Below the pieces are notes generated by a model, which had not been told where the DNA came from, did not search any database, and saw only the letters and a list, made by a program, of their open reading frames with translations. A stretch of 64,000 bases of DNA from Thermoleophilaceae bacterium (lineage in GTDB: Bacteria > Actinomycetota > Thermoleophilia > Solirubrobacterales > Thermoleophilaceae): the NCBI GenBank assembly GCA_030447875.1, contig JAUJOA010000002.1, forward strand, positions 124,001 through 188,000, read 5' to 3'. Below are positions 1-9,059 of the stretch, in pieces (the first letter of the stretch is position 1; each line of letters begins with the position of its first letter). The position numbers and the translations under genes are program-made.

Positions 1-1
1 G

Positions 2-2653
2 ACGGCCGAGCCGGACGACGTTCCCCCCGGCGGTCCCGCCCCCGAGATCGCGGAGCGCTTCGGCGACGATGAGGCGGCGATCCAGCAGTACTACGACGGT
101 CAAAACGACACAGGTGCCGACAAGTACTACCTGTTCGGGCCGGACGAGGAGCTGATCGCCGGCCCGAGCGAGAACTGCGAGGAGCTGCTCTCTGACTTCG
201 AGGACGGCCCGAGCGCCCCCGGGACCGTCGGCCAGCGCGAGGTGCCCGCCGGAAGCGAGTGCGAGGACGAGCTGAGCGCTCTGCCGGGCGACCAGCCACC
301 GGACGGCAGCCAGGCGGTGGTCGTGCCGCGCGGCATCGTCCTCATCCAGTCCGAGCGCCCGCAGAACCTGCCGCCTAACGCGCCCTTCGACCGCTACCAG
401 ATCCTCGAGGACGACTCCGAGCTCTCGGGTGACGACATCAGGAACCCGGAGCAGAACTTCGATCCCCAGACGCAGGAGCCCGTAGTCACCTTCGAGTTCA
501 CCGACGAGGGGAGGGAGGCGTTCGCCGCGGTCACGCGGCGGATCGCCCAGCGCGGGGCCGAGCAGATCACTCCACCCGGAGCGCCGCCTGAGCTCACCTT
601 CCAGCGCTTCGCGATCACGCTCGACAACGAGGTCGTGTCGCTCGCCACGATCGACTACACCGAGAACCCCGAGGGGATCGACGGCCGCACCGGCGCGCAG
701 ATCACGGGCATCGGCAGCATCGAGGCCACGCAGGACCTGGCCGAGAGCCTCCGCATCGGCGCGCTGCCCGTGCAGCTCGAGCTCATCTCGAACACCCAGG
801 TCTCGGCGACGCTCGGGCAGCAGGCACTCGACCAGGGCCTGCTGGCGGCCGGCGTGGGCCTCGCGCTGACGCTGCTGTTCCTCCTGGTCTTCTACCGCGT
901 GCTCGGAGCCGTGGCCGCCGTGGCGCTGGTGACCTATGCGGTCTTCCTCTTCGCGCTCGTCAAGCTGATCCCGATCACGCTGACGCTGCCCGGGATCGCG
1001 GGTCTGATCCTCACGCTCGGCGTGGCGGCGGACGCGAACATCGTGATCTTCGAGCGGATCAAGGAGGAGGCGCGCTCAGGGCGCTCGATACCGGCGGCCA
1101 TCACCGCCGGCTACGGCAAGGCGCTGCGGACGATCATCGACGCGAACGTGGTCACGATCGGCGTCGCGTTCATCCTGTTCACGCTGGCGACCGCCGGCAT
1201 CAAGGGCTTCGCGTTCACGCTCGGCGTCGGAACGCTCGTCTCCCTCTTCACGGCGGTGCTCGCCACCTCGGCCGTCCTCGGCTCGATCGCTCGCACGCGG
1301 CTGCTGCGGTCGAAGCACGCCCTCGGGGCGACGAAGGAACGCGTGCGCTGGCACTTCGACTTCATCGGCCTGTCCAAGTGGTTCTTCTCCACCTCCGGCT
1401 TGATTCTCGCCGTGGGCGCGCTCGCCATCGCCGGGCTGGGGCTCAAGTTCGGCATCGACTTCGAGTCGGGTACGCGCATCACCACGCCGCTCGAGCAGCC
1501 GGCCTCGGTCCAGGAGGTCCGCGACTCGCTGCCGCCCGAGTACCAGGACTCGGAGATCCAGGCGGTCGAGGACCCCGAGCTGGGCGCGAACGTCGTCCAG
1601 ATCTCGACCGGCACGCTCCAGCCCGGTCAGGAGGCGCAGGTCCGCGAGGCGCTCGACTCCTCCTTCGGAGTGGACGAGGCGGAGTTCTCGAGCAACTCGA
1701 TCGGTCCGACGTTCGGGGCCCAGATCGCCCGCACCGCGCTGATCGCGATCGTCGCGTCGCTGCTTCTCATCTCGCTCTACATCGGCCTGCGGTTCGAGTT
1801 CAAGTTCGCCGTGCCGGTGCTGATCGCCCTGGCCCACGACCTGCTCATCACGGCGGGCGTGTACGCGCTCACCGAGCGCGAGGTCACCACCTCGACCGTG
1901 GCCGCCCTGCTCACGATCCTCGGCTACTCGCTCTACGACACGATCATCGTCTTCGACCGAATACGCGAGAACGTCCCGCGCATGCCGCGCGCGACCTTCT
2001 CGCAGATCGTGAACCGGTCGATGTCGGAGGTGCTCACGCGCTCGCTCGCCACGAGCTTCTCGACGCTCTTGCCCGTCACCGCGCTCATGCTGTTCGGCGG
2101 CGAGACGCTGAAGGACTTCGGGTTCGCGCTGCTCGTAGGCGTCATCTCGGGCACCTACTCGTCGATCTTCATCGCGTCGCCGGTCCTCACGGCCTGGAAG
2201 GAGCGGGAGCCCGTCTCCCGGCGCCGCCGTCGCCTGGCCATGGAGGACAACGACGGCGTGGTGCCCGCGTTCGCCGGCGACTCGCTCGGGCGGTCCGCCG
2301 GCGGCGACGGACAGCCCGCGGCTCGAGCGCGAGTCGGTCGGGCCGGTAGCGGCGTGCCCGTCCCTCAGCGAAGCGAGGAATCCCCCGGTCAGCCCGCGCG
2401 GACCCCGGCGGACCGGACGCCCGGCCCGGAAGCGAGGTCCGGACCGGTCGAGGGCGATGGAGCCAACGGAGTCCCTCCCGACGGAGCCCACTCCGACGGA
2501 GCCCCCGCGGTCCGCGACGGCGCGGATGGGACCGGAAACGGTGCCGACGGAGCCGCATCGAGGCCCGGGGCCACGAGCACCGGCGGCGCCGGTCGGCCGT
2601 CTCGTCCCACCTCTACCTCCAAGCAGCGCAAGAGGAGGAAGCACGGTCGATGA
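2..2653 (+). CDS. secDF: Fused SecD-SecF protein-export membrane protein, 5' end missing
   Basis: The frame is open from base 2, so the true start lies before the window; the GTG at 242 is an internal codon. This is the SecDF accessory of the Sec translocon, which uses the proton gradient to pull exported proteins across the membrane. The end of the SecD periplasmic domain (VTFEFTDEG) is followed by the SecD membrane bundle with the signature DANIVIFERI near 1028-1057. SecF then begins at WHFDF near 1350 and carries YDTIIVFDRIREN near 1934-1972. SecD and SecF are one chain, whereas many bacteria encode two. After the last membrane helix (about 2200) comes a tail of about 150 residues rich in G, P, D, A and R, which looks disordered. 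The stop overlaps the next start (ATGA). Confidence 0.95.
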   Translation, partial: TAEPDDVPPGGPAPEIAERFGDDEAAIQQYYDGQNDTGADKYYLFGPDEELIAGPSENCEELLSDFEDGPSAPGTVGQREVPAGSECEDELSALPGDQPPDGSQAVVVPRGIVLIQSERPQNLPPNAPFDRYQILEDDSELSGDDIRNPEQNFDPQTQEPVVTFEFTDEGREAFAAVTRRIAQRGAEQITPPGAPPELTFQRFAITLDNEVVSLATIDYTENPEGIDGRTGAQITGIGSIEATQDLAESLRIGALPVQLELISNTQVSATLGQQALDQGLLAAGVGLALTLLFLLVFYRVLGAVAAVALVTYAVFLFALVKLIPITLTLPGIAGLILTLGVAADANIVIFERIKEEARSGRSIPAAITAGYGKALRTIIDANVVTIGVAFILFTLATAGIKGFAFTLGVGTLVSLFTAVLATSAVLGSIARTRLLRSKHALGATKERVRWHFDFIGLSKWFFSTSGLILAVGALAIAGLGLKFGIDFESGTRITTPLEQPASVQEVRDSLPPEYQDSEIQAVEDPELGANVVQISTGTLQPGQEAQVREALDSSFGVDEAEFSSNSIGPTFGAQIARTALIAIVASLLLISLYIGLRFEFKFAVPVLIALAHDLLITAGVYALTEREVTTSTVAALLTILGYSLYDTIIVFDRIRENVPRMPRATFSQIVNRSMSEVLTRSLATSFSTLLPVTALMLFGGETLKDFGFALLVGVISGTYSSIFIASPVLTAWKEREPVSRRRRRLAMEDNDGVVPAFAGDSLGRSAGGDGQPAARARVGRAGSGVPVPQRSEESPGQPARTPADRTPGPEARSGPVEGDGANGVPPDGAHSDGAPAVRDGADGTGNGADGAASRPGATSTGGAGRPSRPTSTSKQRKRRKHGR

Positions 2654-2922
2654 GCCTGCTCGTCTGGATCATGATGGGCATCGCGATCTGGCACTTCACG
2701 GTGTTCGTGCCCGACCGGTTCAAGGGAGGCATCGTCGGCGCGTTCCTCGCGGCGGTCGCCGGCGCCGCGCTCTTCGGCTTCGTGCTGGCCGGCCTCACGG
2801 TGCCGGGCCGCAATGACACCGACCTTCTGCAGGCGCTGGTGGCGATCCCCGGCTCGCTGATCGGCCTCGGCGCCTCCTACCTCTACGGCGCGCGCACGGA
2901 CCCCGAGGCGCGAGCGGCCTGA
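2650..2922 (+). CDS. Small membrane protein, function unknown
   Basis: This 90-residue protein starts with ATG inside the stop codon of secDF (ATGA), so it is probably translationally coupled. Hydrophobic segments lie at about residues 3-18, 27-50 and 62-80, separated by a short basic loop (DRFKGG) and a polar loop (PGRNDTD), with a short acidic end. The overall look, small with glycine-rich helices and a PGR loop, loosely resembles the GlsB/YeaQ transglycosylase-associated family, but I see no firm family signature. Its position between secDF and recJ suggests it is a regular member of this operon. Function is not known. Confidence 0.8.
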   Translation: MSLLVWIMMGIAIWHFTVFVPDRFKGGIVGAFLAAVAGAALFGFVLAGLTVPGRNDTDLLQALVAIPGSLIGLGASYLYGARTDPEARAA

Positions 2923-3004
2923 GCCGCGCCGGCAGAGGCCGGCATGCAGGGCAAGAGGCGTTCCAGGGGCGAGGCGCGCTGTTCCGTCGCCTTCCGCCAG
3001 CAGA

Positions 3005-5509
3005 ATGGCCGGCGTGTCGGCTCCCGCCGCCAGATGGACGACCCCACCGTATTCCGTCGCAGCCGCCGACCGGATCGGCCGTGAGCTCGGGCTGTCGCCA
3101 ACGACCGCCGCGATCCTCGTGCGTCGCGGACACGAGACCGTCGAGGAGGCCAGGAGCTTCCTCAAGGCGGACGAGCGTCACGACCCCGGGCGGTTCGGCG
3201 GGCTGGGCGCCGCCTGCCAGGTCGTCCTCGAGCATGTGCGCCGCGGCAGTCGGATCGTCATCCATGGCGACTACGACGTCGACGGCGTGGCCTCGACCGC
3301 GATCCTCGTCCGTGCGCTTCGGACGCTCGGTGCCGATCCGTCGTGGCATCTGCCCGCGCGGCTCGAGGACGGGTACGGGCTGTCGCCGGCTACCGTCGAC
3401 GCGCTCGCGTTGCGGGGCACCGGCCTCCTGGTCACGGCCGACTGCGCGATCACCGCGGCGGCCGAGGTCGACCTGGCGAAGCGCCACGGCATCGATGTGG
3501 TGGTCACCGATCACCATCGGCCGGCCGACCGGCTGCCGGACTGCCCGATCGTGCACCCGTCCGTGGGCGGGTATCCGTTCGAGGGGCTCTGCGCCGCCGC
3601 CGTCGCCCACAAGCTGTCCGCGGCGCTCATGGCCGCCGCCGGAATGGATCCCGGACGGGCGGACGAGGAGCTCGACCTCGTCGCGCTCGCCACCGTCTGC
3701 GACGTCGTGCCGCTGGTCGGCGAGAACCGGCGCCTCGTGCGCGAGGGCCTCCGAGCGCTGGCGCGTACGCGACGGCCCGGCCTCCGAGCCCTGATGCGCT
3801 CGGCCGCCGTTGATCCGGGGGCGATCGACGAGCGGGCCGTTGGCTTTCGCCTCGGACCACGCCTGAACGCCGCCGGGCGCCTCCGGCGGGCCGACGCCTC
3901 GCTCGAGCTCCTGCTCACCGAGGACGACGGGCGCGCCGCGGACGTCGCCGAGGAGCTCGAGCTTCTGAACCACGAGCGCCGGGACACCGAGACCCGCATC
4001 CTCTTCGCGGCCGAGGCGGCGCGCGCCGAGCAGGCCGACGCTCCGGCGCACGTGCTCGCCGGCGAGGGCTGGCACCCCGGGGTCATAGGGATCGTCGCGT
4101 CCCGGATGGCCCAGCGCCACCATCGCCCTTGCGTGATGATCGCGCTCGAGCGCGACGGCGGCAGGGGCTCGGGGCGCAGCATCCCGGCGTTCGATCTCCA
4201 CGCCGCCCTGACCGCGTGCGCTTCGCATCTTCGTCGCTTCGGCGGCCACCGGGCGGCCGCGGGCCTGGAGATCGACCACGATGAGATCGACGGCTTCCGC
4301 AGGGCGTTCGCCGCGCACGCGGCGGCCGTGCTCTCGGCGCACGACCTGAGGCCGGTTCAGTCGATCGACGCGGTCGTGCCGGGCACGGATCTCGGACTAC
4401 CGCTCGCCGAGGAGCTGCGTGGGCTCGCGCCATTCGGTGAGGGCAACCCCGAGCCGACGCTCCTCGTGCCCGCGGCGCGCGTGGCTCAGGTCGCTCCGAT
4501 GGGCGATGAGGGCCAGCATGCGCGCTTCACGCTGGTGAGCGGCGGCGCGCACGCTCGGGGGGTCGCCTTCCGCATGCCGCCTCGCTCGCTCGCCTCGGCC
4601 GAGCCGCAGGACGCGGCCGTCCGGATCGAGGTCCGCGAATGGATGGGAGCGGTCGAGCCACGCCTGCTGCTGCGGGCGCTCTGTCCCACCGAGCCCGGCC
4701 AGTGCCGCATCGTGGGAGAGCCCGCGGACTTCTCGCAGGCGCTCGAGCTCGAGCTGACCGAGGACCACGGGCGTCCGGAGCGCCAACCGGGGGGCAGGCG
4801 CGCCGTTCGCGACCGTCGCGGCGCCGGCCTGGCCGGCCTGGCCGGCGAGCTGCTATCGAGCCGTGAGGGCGTCCTGATCGTCGTGGCGGACGTGGCGCGG
4901 CGCCGGTCTACGCTCGAGCGCCTTGTCGCGGGCCTCGAATCGGGCGGGGAGCGGCTGGAGATCGCCTCCTGGGCGGCGCTGGCACGCGACTCGTCGGTGG
5001 CGGGACCATTCCCGCACCTGCTCGCCTTCGATCCGCCTCCCGCCGGCGATGGCGTCGAGGTACTCGCCACGGCACCGACGGGTACCGGACCGGGCTTCGC
5101 ACATCTCGGCTGGGGCCGTCCGGAGGCGGACTTCGCGCTCGCCGTCGCGCGGGCTGAGCTCGACCTTCGAGAGCCCTTGACCGACCTCTACCGATCGCTC
5201 CGCGGCCCCGGCTCCGCCTCCGGGGCGGAGCTTCGCGAGCTCCTGGAGGGCGGAGGGCGCTACGCGCGATCCCCCGCGCTGTGCGCACGGTTGCTTCGTG
5301 TGCTGACGGAGCTCGGGCTTATCGCGCAGGAGCGGGCCGAGGGCGGAGCGCTCTCCTGCCGGGTGCTGGAGGCTGAGCGTACGGCGCTCGAGGCATCGGC
5401 CACCTACCGCACCGCTTCTCGCCGACTCCACGAGGCGCGGCGCTACCTGGTGAGCGAGGGCGCGAGCGAGTCCATGCCCGGGTGCGAGGTCTCGAGAGAA
5501 GCGGCCTAG
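3005..5509 (+). CDS. recJ: Single-stranded-DNA-specific exonuclease RecJ with C-terminal extension
   Basis: RecJ degrades single-stranded DNA 5' to 3' in recombination and mismatch repair. The DHH-family metal motifs are present: HGDYDVDG (residues 87-94), a third motif reading TADCAI (144-149, where VDCGI is more usual), VVTDHH (166-171) and LATVCDVVPL (228-237). GPRLNAAGR is at 284-292. The DHHA1 part has GWHPGVIGIV (355-364) and RFGGHRAAAG (411-420), followed by an OB-like region. The chain is 834 residues, well beyond the roughly 570 of E. coli RecJ. The extra C-terminal 250 or so residues, alternating acidic helices and Ala/Arg-rich stretches, are typical of longer Gram-positive forms. 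The ATG at 3005 is the only start before the conserved region. Order with secDF and rel matches many Gram-positive genomes. Confidence 0.93.
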   Translation: MAGVSAPAARWTTPPYSVAAADRIGRELGLSPTTAAILVRRGHETVEEARSFLKADERHDPGRFGGLGAACQVVLEHVRRGSRIVIHGDYDVDGVASTAILVRALRTLGADPSWHLPARLEDGYGLSPATVDALALRGTGLLVTADCAITAAAEVDLAKRHGIDVVVTDHHRPADRLPDCPIVHPSVGGYPFEGLCAAAVAHKLSAALMAAAGMDPGRADEELDLVALATVCDVVPLVGENRRLVREGLRALARTRRPGLRALMRSAAVDPGAIDERAVGFRLGPRLNAAGRLRRADASLELLLTEDDGRAADVAEELELLNHERRDTETRILFAAEAARAEQADAPAHVLAGEGWHPGVIGIVASRMAQRHHRPCVMIALERDGGRGSGRSIPAFDLHAALTACASHLRRFGGHRAAAGLEIDHDEIDGFRRAFAAHAAAVLSAHDLRPVQSIDAVVPGTDLGLPLAEELRGLAPFGEGNPEPTLLVPAARVAQVAPMGDEGQHARFTLVSGGAHARGVAFRMPPRSLASAEPQDAAVRIEVREWMGAVEPRLLLRALCPTEPGQCRIVGEPADFSQALELELTEDHGRPERQPGGRRAVRDRRGAGLAGLAGELLSSREGVLIVVADVARRRSTLERLVAGLESGGERLEIASWAALARDSSVAGPFPHLLAFDPPPAGDGVEVLATAPTGTGPGFAHLGWGRPEADFALAVARAELDLREPLTDLYRSLRGPGSASGAELRELLEGGGRYARSPALCARLLRVLTELGLIAQERAEGGALSCRVLEAERTALEASATYRTASRRLHEARRYLVSEGASESMPGCEVSREAA

Positions 5510-5550
5510 ACGTGGTGGTCGGCGTGTCCCGCTCGGGCTAGCTGCCCCCG

Positions 5551-6393
5551 TCAGATCGACCAGTCCGCGAAGTCGCGGCCCGTGAACTCGCGGAAGCGAT
5601 CGATGTCGTCCTTGAGGCGTGCGGTGAGCTCCCGCTTCAGCTTGTCCCCCACCCTGGGGCGCTCGACCGGCTCGACGCTCTTCACGCGTCCCTCGAGCCG
5701 CGTCCAGACCGGCCTGGGCAGTCGCTCGCCGAGGACGCCCATCCGCGTCTTGCGCTGCTTCATCTGGGTCTGGTGGCGAAGCTGCGAGAACTTCTTGTGT
5801 TCGAACGACTCGTCGACCCCCAGGAAGCGAAAGACCTTGCGGAGGGTCGGCAGGCGATCGTGCTCCGCACGGAGATCGTCCTGGGCGAGGACGAGAATGC
5901 TCGACTCCGGATAGAACCTGAGGAAGCGCTCGATCTGCATGAAGTAGCTGCTGCGCGGGAGGTATGTGGTCCCGTCCTCGAGCACCGTCTCCGCGAGTCC
6001 CTTCCCGCGCCGTACGTGCTCAAACCTTCCCCCCGGAGCAGTCCGGGTGCGCCGCTTCGTGTAGTTGTGGACGTACTGGGAGACGATCCGTTCGATGGGG
6101 TCCCTCACCAAGTAGATCAGCTTGGCCTCAGGCACGAGCGAATGCATGCGCCTGGGCACTCCGCGAAAGTGTGGGTGCGCGGTGTAGTTCGGTGATGCCT
6201 CCCCCGTGATCGTGGCGCCCGAGTCGAAACGGCCCTCGTACCACTTGCGGCCCTGCGGCCAGTTGCGCTCCTTGATGAAGAAGTTCAGCTCCTTGGGCCT
6301 CGACATGAAGACCTCGGGGTGGAAGCTCAGGTAGTAGTGGAGCGCGCTCGTGCCGCATTTCTGGGCACCGATGATGATCAGGTTGGGCAGCAC
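5551..6393 (-). CDS. Sulfotransferase-family protein
   Basis: About 280 residues. Near the N-terminus is the 5'-phosphosulfate loop GAQKCGTSAL (residues 9-18), followed by the 3'-phosphate motif LVRDPIERIVSQY (95-107), the two hallmarks of PAPS-dependent sulfotransferases. The GTG at 6393 lies nine bases after GGAG and gives VLPNLIIIGAQKCG. The longer open frame to 6801 would run into the divergent rel gene and reads as low-complexity shadow sequence, so I reject it. The protein would transfer sulfate to a carbohydrate or lipid hydroxyl; the acceptor is unknown. It lies convergent to recJ and divergent to rel, inside an otherwise standard housekeeping block, and is most likely tied to the glycan locus that follows. 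Confidence 0.88.
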   Translation of the reverse strand: MLPNLIIIGAQKCGTSALHYYLSFHPEVFMSRPKELNFFIKERNWPQGRKWYEGRFDSGATITGEASPNYTAHPHFRGVPRRMHSLVPEAKLIYLVRDPIERIVSQYVHNYTKRRTRTAPGGRFEHVRRGKGLAETVLEDGTTYLPRSSYFMQIERFLRFYPESSILVLAQDDLRAEHDRLPTLRKVFRFLGVDESFEHKKFSQLRHQTQMKQRKTRMGVLGERLPRPVWTRLEGRVKSVEPVERPRVGDKLKRELTARLKDDIDRFREFTGRDFADWSI

Positions 6394-6480
6394 GATCGGC
6401 TCTCCGAGGCTGGCATGGCGGCAACAGGTTAACGGGGGGCGCAGGCGCCCCGTCCGTGCCGGAGCCGCTCCGGGCGAGGG

Positions 6481-6486
6481 TAAACT
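6481..6486 (+). promoter_or_regulatory. Putative -10 box of rel
   Basis: TAAACT stands five bases before a GTG and eight before the ATG of rel. This spacing would place transcription start at or beside the start codon, so the mRNA is probably leaderless. No convincing -35 box was seen. Confidence 0.45.
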
Positions 6487-6494
6487 CGGCGGTG

Positions 6495-9002
6495 ATGGCC
6501 AAGCTTCCGAAGCCGACTTCCGGGGCCGGCAAGGGTACGGGACGCCGGCGCAAGTCGCGCGATCAGGCGGCGGCGAGTGGCGGCGGGGCCGGCACGACGA
6601 AGCCGACCGCCGGGCGCCGCTCCGCTTCGCGGAAGGAGTCGCGGGCGGCCCCTCCGGCGGGCCGCGAGGGCGCAGCGAACGAACGCGCTGACTCCTCGAG
6701 CGGCGTCGCGCTCGCGGAGCCCAGCTTCGAGCATGAGCCGATCGACGTCGCCGATGGGCCGATCGCGGTCGAGGTCGATCGCCCCCTGCCCGACGAAGCA
6801 CTCGCGCTGGTGGGCGATCTCTTCGCGGTGGTGGAGGAGCACGCCGAGCCGGTCGCGTCCGTGCGCGATGTCGATCACGATCTGATCGAGCAAGCCTTCG
6901 CGTTCGCCTGGGACCGGCACGGCGACCAGCGGCGCCGCTCGGGAGAGGACTTCATCACGCATCCGGTCGGCGTGGCCAAGATCTGCGCCGGCATGCGGCT
7001 CGACTCCGAGACCCTGTGCGCCGCGCTGCTCCACGACACCGTCGAGGACACCAGCGCCTCGCTCGACGAGGTCCGGCAGGAGTTCGGCGAGGAGATCGCG
7101 ACGCTGGTCGACGGCGTCACGAAGCTCACGGGCATCACCTTTCACAGCCGCGACGACCGGCAGGCCGAGAACTACCGCAAGATGATCGTCGCGATGGCGC
7201 AGGACATCCGCGTCGTCCTGATCAAGCTGGCGGATCGCCTCCACAACATGCGGACGATCGAGGCGCTGCCGAAGCAGAAGCAGCAGGAGAAGGCGAAGGA
7301 GACGCTCGAGATCTTTGCGCCGCTGGCGCATCGCCTGGGCATCCACGCGATCAAGTGGGAGCTCGAGGACCTCGCGTTCGCCACGCTCCACCCGCGCAAG
7401 TACAAGGAGATCAAGGGGCTCGTCAGCCAGCAGCGCCAGGAGCGTGAGGAGTACGTCACGCGCGCCGGCCGCTACCTGCAGAAGGAACTGGAGGCGGTCG
7501 AGATCGACGCCGACATCTCCGGCCGCGCCAAGCACTTCTATTCGATCTACGTGAAGATGACCCGCAAGGGGCGTGAGTTCAACGAGATCTACGACCTCAC
7601 CGCGATGCGCGTCCTCGTCGACTCCGTCAAGGACTGCTACGGCACGATCGGGGTCATCCACTCGCTCTGGAAGCCCCTTCCGGGGCGCTTCAAGGACTGG
7701 GTGGCGATGCCCAAGTTCAACATGTACCAGGCCCTTCACACGACGGTGATCGGGCCGGAGGGACGGCCACTCGAGATCCAGATCCGCACGCGCGAGATGC
7801 ACGACACGGCGGAGTTCGGCGTGGCTGCGCACTGGCTCTACAAGGACGGCGCCTCCGGCGACGGCGTGGAGGACAAGGTCGAGTGGCTGAAGCACCTGCT
7901 CGACTGGCAGAACGAGCTGAACGACCCCCAGGAGTTCGTCGAGGGCCTCAAGGTGGACCTGTTCGAGGACGAGGTGTTCGTCTTCACCCCCAAGGGGGAG
8001 GTCAAGTCGCTCGCCGCCGGCGCGACTCCCCTCGACTTCGCCTACGAGGTGCACACCGACGTCGGCCACCGCTGCGTGGGCGCCAGGGTGAACGGCAAGA
8101 TCGTGCCGCTCCACTACGAGTTGACATCGGGCGACATCTGCGAGGTCCTCACCTCGAAGAAGGAGCGCGGCCCCTCGCGCGACTGGCTGGCGCTCGCCAA
8201 GACGGCGCGCGCGCAGTCGAAGATCCGCGCCTGGTTCAAGCGGGAGCGGCGCGAGGACTCGGAGCGGAGCGGCCGCGAGATCTTGCAGGAGAGCCTCAAG
8301 CGTCAGGGGCTCCCGGCCCAGAAGATGACCGGCTCGCCGCTCCTGGCCGACGTGATCCGCGAGATGGGCTTCCGCAAGGGCGAGGACTTCTACATCGCCC
8401 TCGGCCAGTCGAAGATCTCGGCCAAGGTCGTGACGAACAAGCTCCTGCAGCGGCTGAAGCAGGGCGAGGCGGCGGTGGAGCCGCGCGGTGCGGCCGAGGA
8501 CCTGATCGCAAGCAAGAAGGGGGAGGTCCCGAAGCCAACAGCGGCCTCCTCGAGCTACGGGATCAAGGTCGACGGCGCCGGCGACGTCATGCTCCGGCTC
8601 GCGAAGTGCTGCCGTCCGGTGCCGGCGGACCCGATCGTCGGCTACATCTCGCTCGGCAAGGGAATCACCGTCCACCATGAGGACTGCCCGAACGCGCGGG
8701 CGCTCATGAAGAACCCCGAGCGGTTCGCCGAGGTCTCATGGGAGGGGGAGGGCGCCACCTCGTTCCGCGTCGAGCTGCAGGTCGACGCCTGGGACCGACC
8801 GCGGCTGCTCGAGGACCTATCGCGGGCGCTCGCGGAGTCCGGGGTGAACATCCTCGAAGCGCGCTGCACGGTCGATCATCCGATGGTCAAGGACCGCTTC
8901 GTGATCGAGGTGGGAGACACCGCGTCGCTGAAGGCCTGCGTCCAGCGCGTGCGGAACATCGAGTCGGTCTTCGACGCCTATCGCGTCACGCCTACGGGCT
9001 GA
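6495..9002 (+). CDS. rel: Bifunctional (p)ppGpp synthetase/hydrolase
   Basis: Stringent-response enzyme that makes and breaks (p)ppGpp, 835 residues from the ATG at 6495; the adjoining GTG at 6492 is equally possible. The first 80 or so residues are a Lys/Arg/Ala-rich tail. The HD hydrolase domain follows, with HPVGVA near 156 and HDTVEDT near 180-186. The synthetase domain has GRAKHFYSIY near 343, RFKDW near 398 and IQIRTREMHD near 428. A TGS domain (DLFEDEVFVFTPKG, from about 488) and a C-terminal ACT domain (last 80 residues) complete the usual layout. Both catalytic halves keep their key motifs, so both activities are expected. RFKD is the motif of bifunctional enzymes. The -10 box abuts the start. 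Confidence 0.95.
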   Translation: MAKLPKPTSGAGKGTGRRRKSRDQAAASGGGAGTTKPTAGRRSASRKESRAAPPAGREGAANERADSSSGVALAEPSFEHEPIDVADGPIAVEVDRPLPDEALALVGDLFAVVEEHAEPVASVRDVDHDLIEQAFAFAWDRHGDQRRRSGEDFITHPVGVAKICAGMRLDSETLCAALLHDTVEDTSASLDEVRQEFGEEIATLVDGVTKLTGITFHSRDDRQAENYRKMIVAMAQDIRVVLIKLADRLHNMRTIEALPKQKQQEKAKETLEIFAPLAHRLGIHAIKWELEDLAFATLHPRKYKEIKGLVSQQRQEREEYVTRAGRYLQKELEAVEIDADISGRAKHFYSIYVKMTRKGREFNEIYDLTAMRVLVDSVKDCYGTIGVIHSLWKPLPGRFKDWVAMPKFNMYQALHTTVIGPEGRPLEIQIRTREMHDTAEFGVAAHWLYKDGASGDGVEDKVEWLKHLLDWQNELNDPQEFVEGLKVDLFEDEVFVFTPKGEVKSLAAGATPLDFAYEVHTDVGHRCVGARVNGKIVPLHYELTSGDICEVLTSKKERGPSRDWLALAKTARAQSKIRAWFKRERREDSERSGREILQESLKRQGLPAQKMTGSPLLADVIREMGFRKGEDFYIALGQSKISAKVVTNKLLQRLKQGEAAVEPRGAAEDLIASKKGEVPKPTAASSSYGIKVDGAGDVMLRLAKCCRPVPADPIVGYISLGKGITVHHEDCPNARALMKNPERFAEVSWEGEGATSFRVELQVDAWDRPRLLEDLSRALAESGVNILEARCTVDHPMVKDRFVIEVGDTASLKACVQRVRNIESVFDAYRVTPTG

Positions 9003-9059
9003 CCGCCTGATCCTTCGGGAGCGGCGGCCGGCGTGACCCGCCCTGGACGCTCAGGGTGA

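Noticed and set aside
1076-2644. 522-residue minus-strand open frame opposite secDF
   Set aside because: It is the antisense shadow of a certain gene; it is dominated by R, D, E and G with no motif, as expected from high third-position GC.
6394-6801. N-terminal extension of the sulfotransferase at 5551
   Set aside because: It would overlap the divergent rel gene by over 300 bases and is low in complexity; GTG 6393 directly precedes the conserved domain.
6429-8678. 749-residue minus-strand open frame opposite rel
   Set aside because: Shadow of rel; no recognisable domain and no start context.
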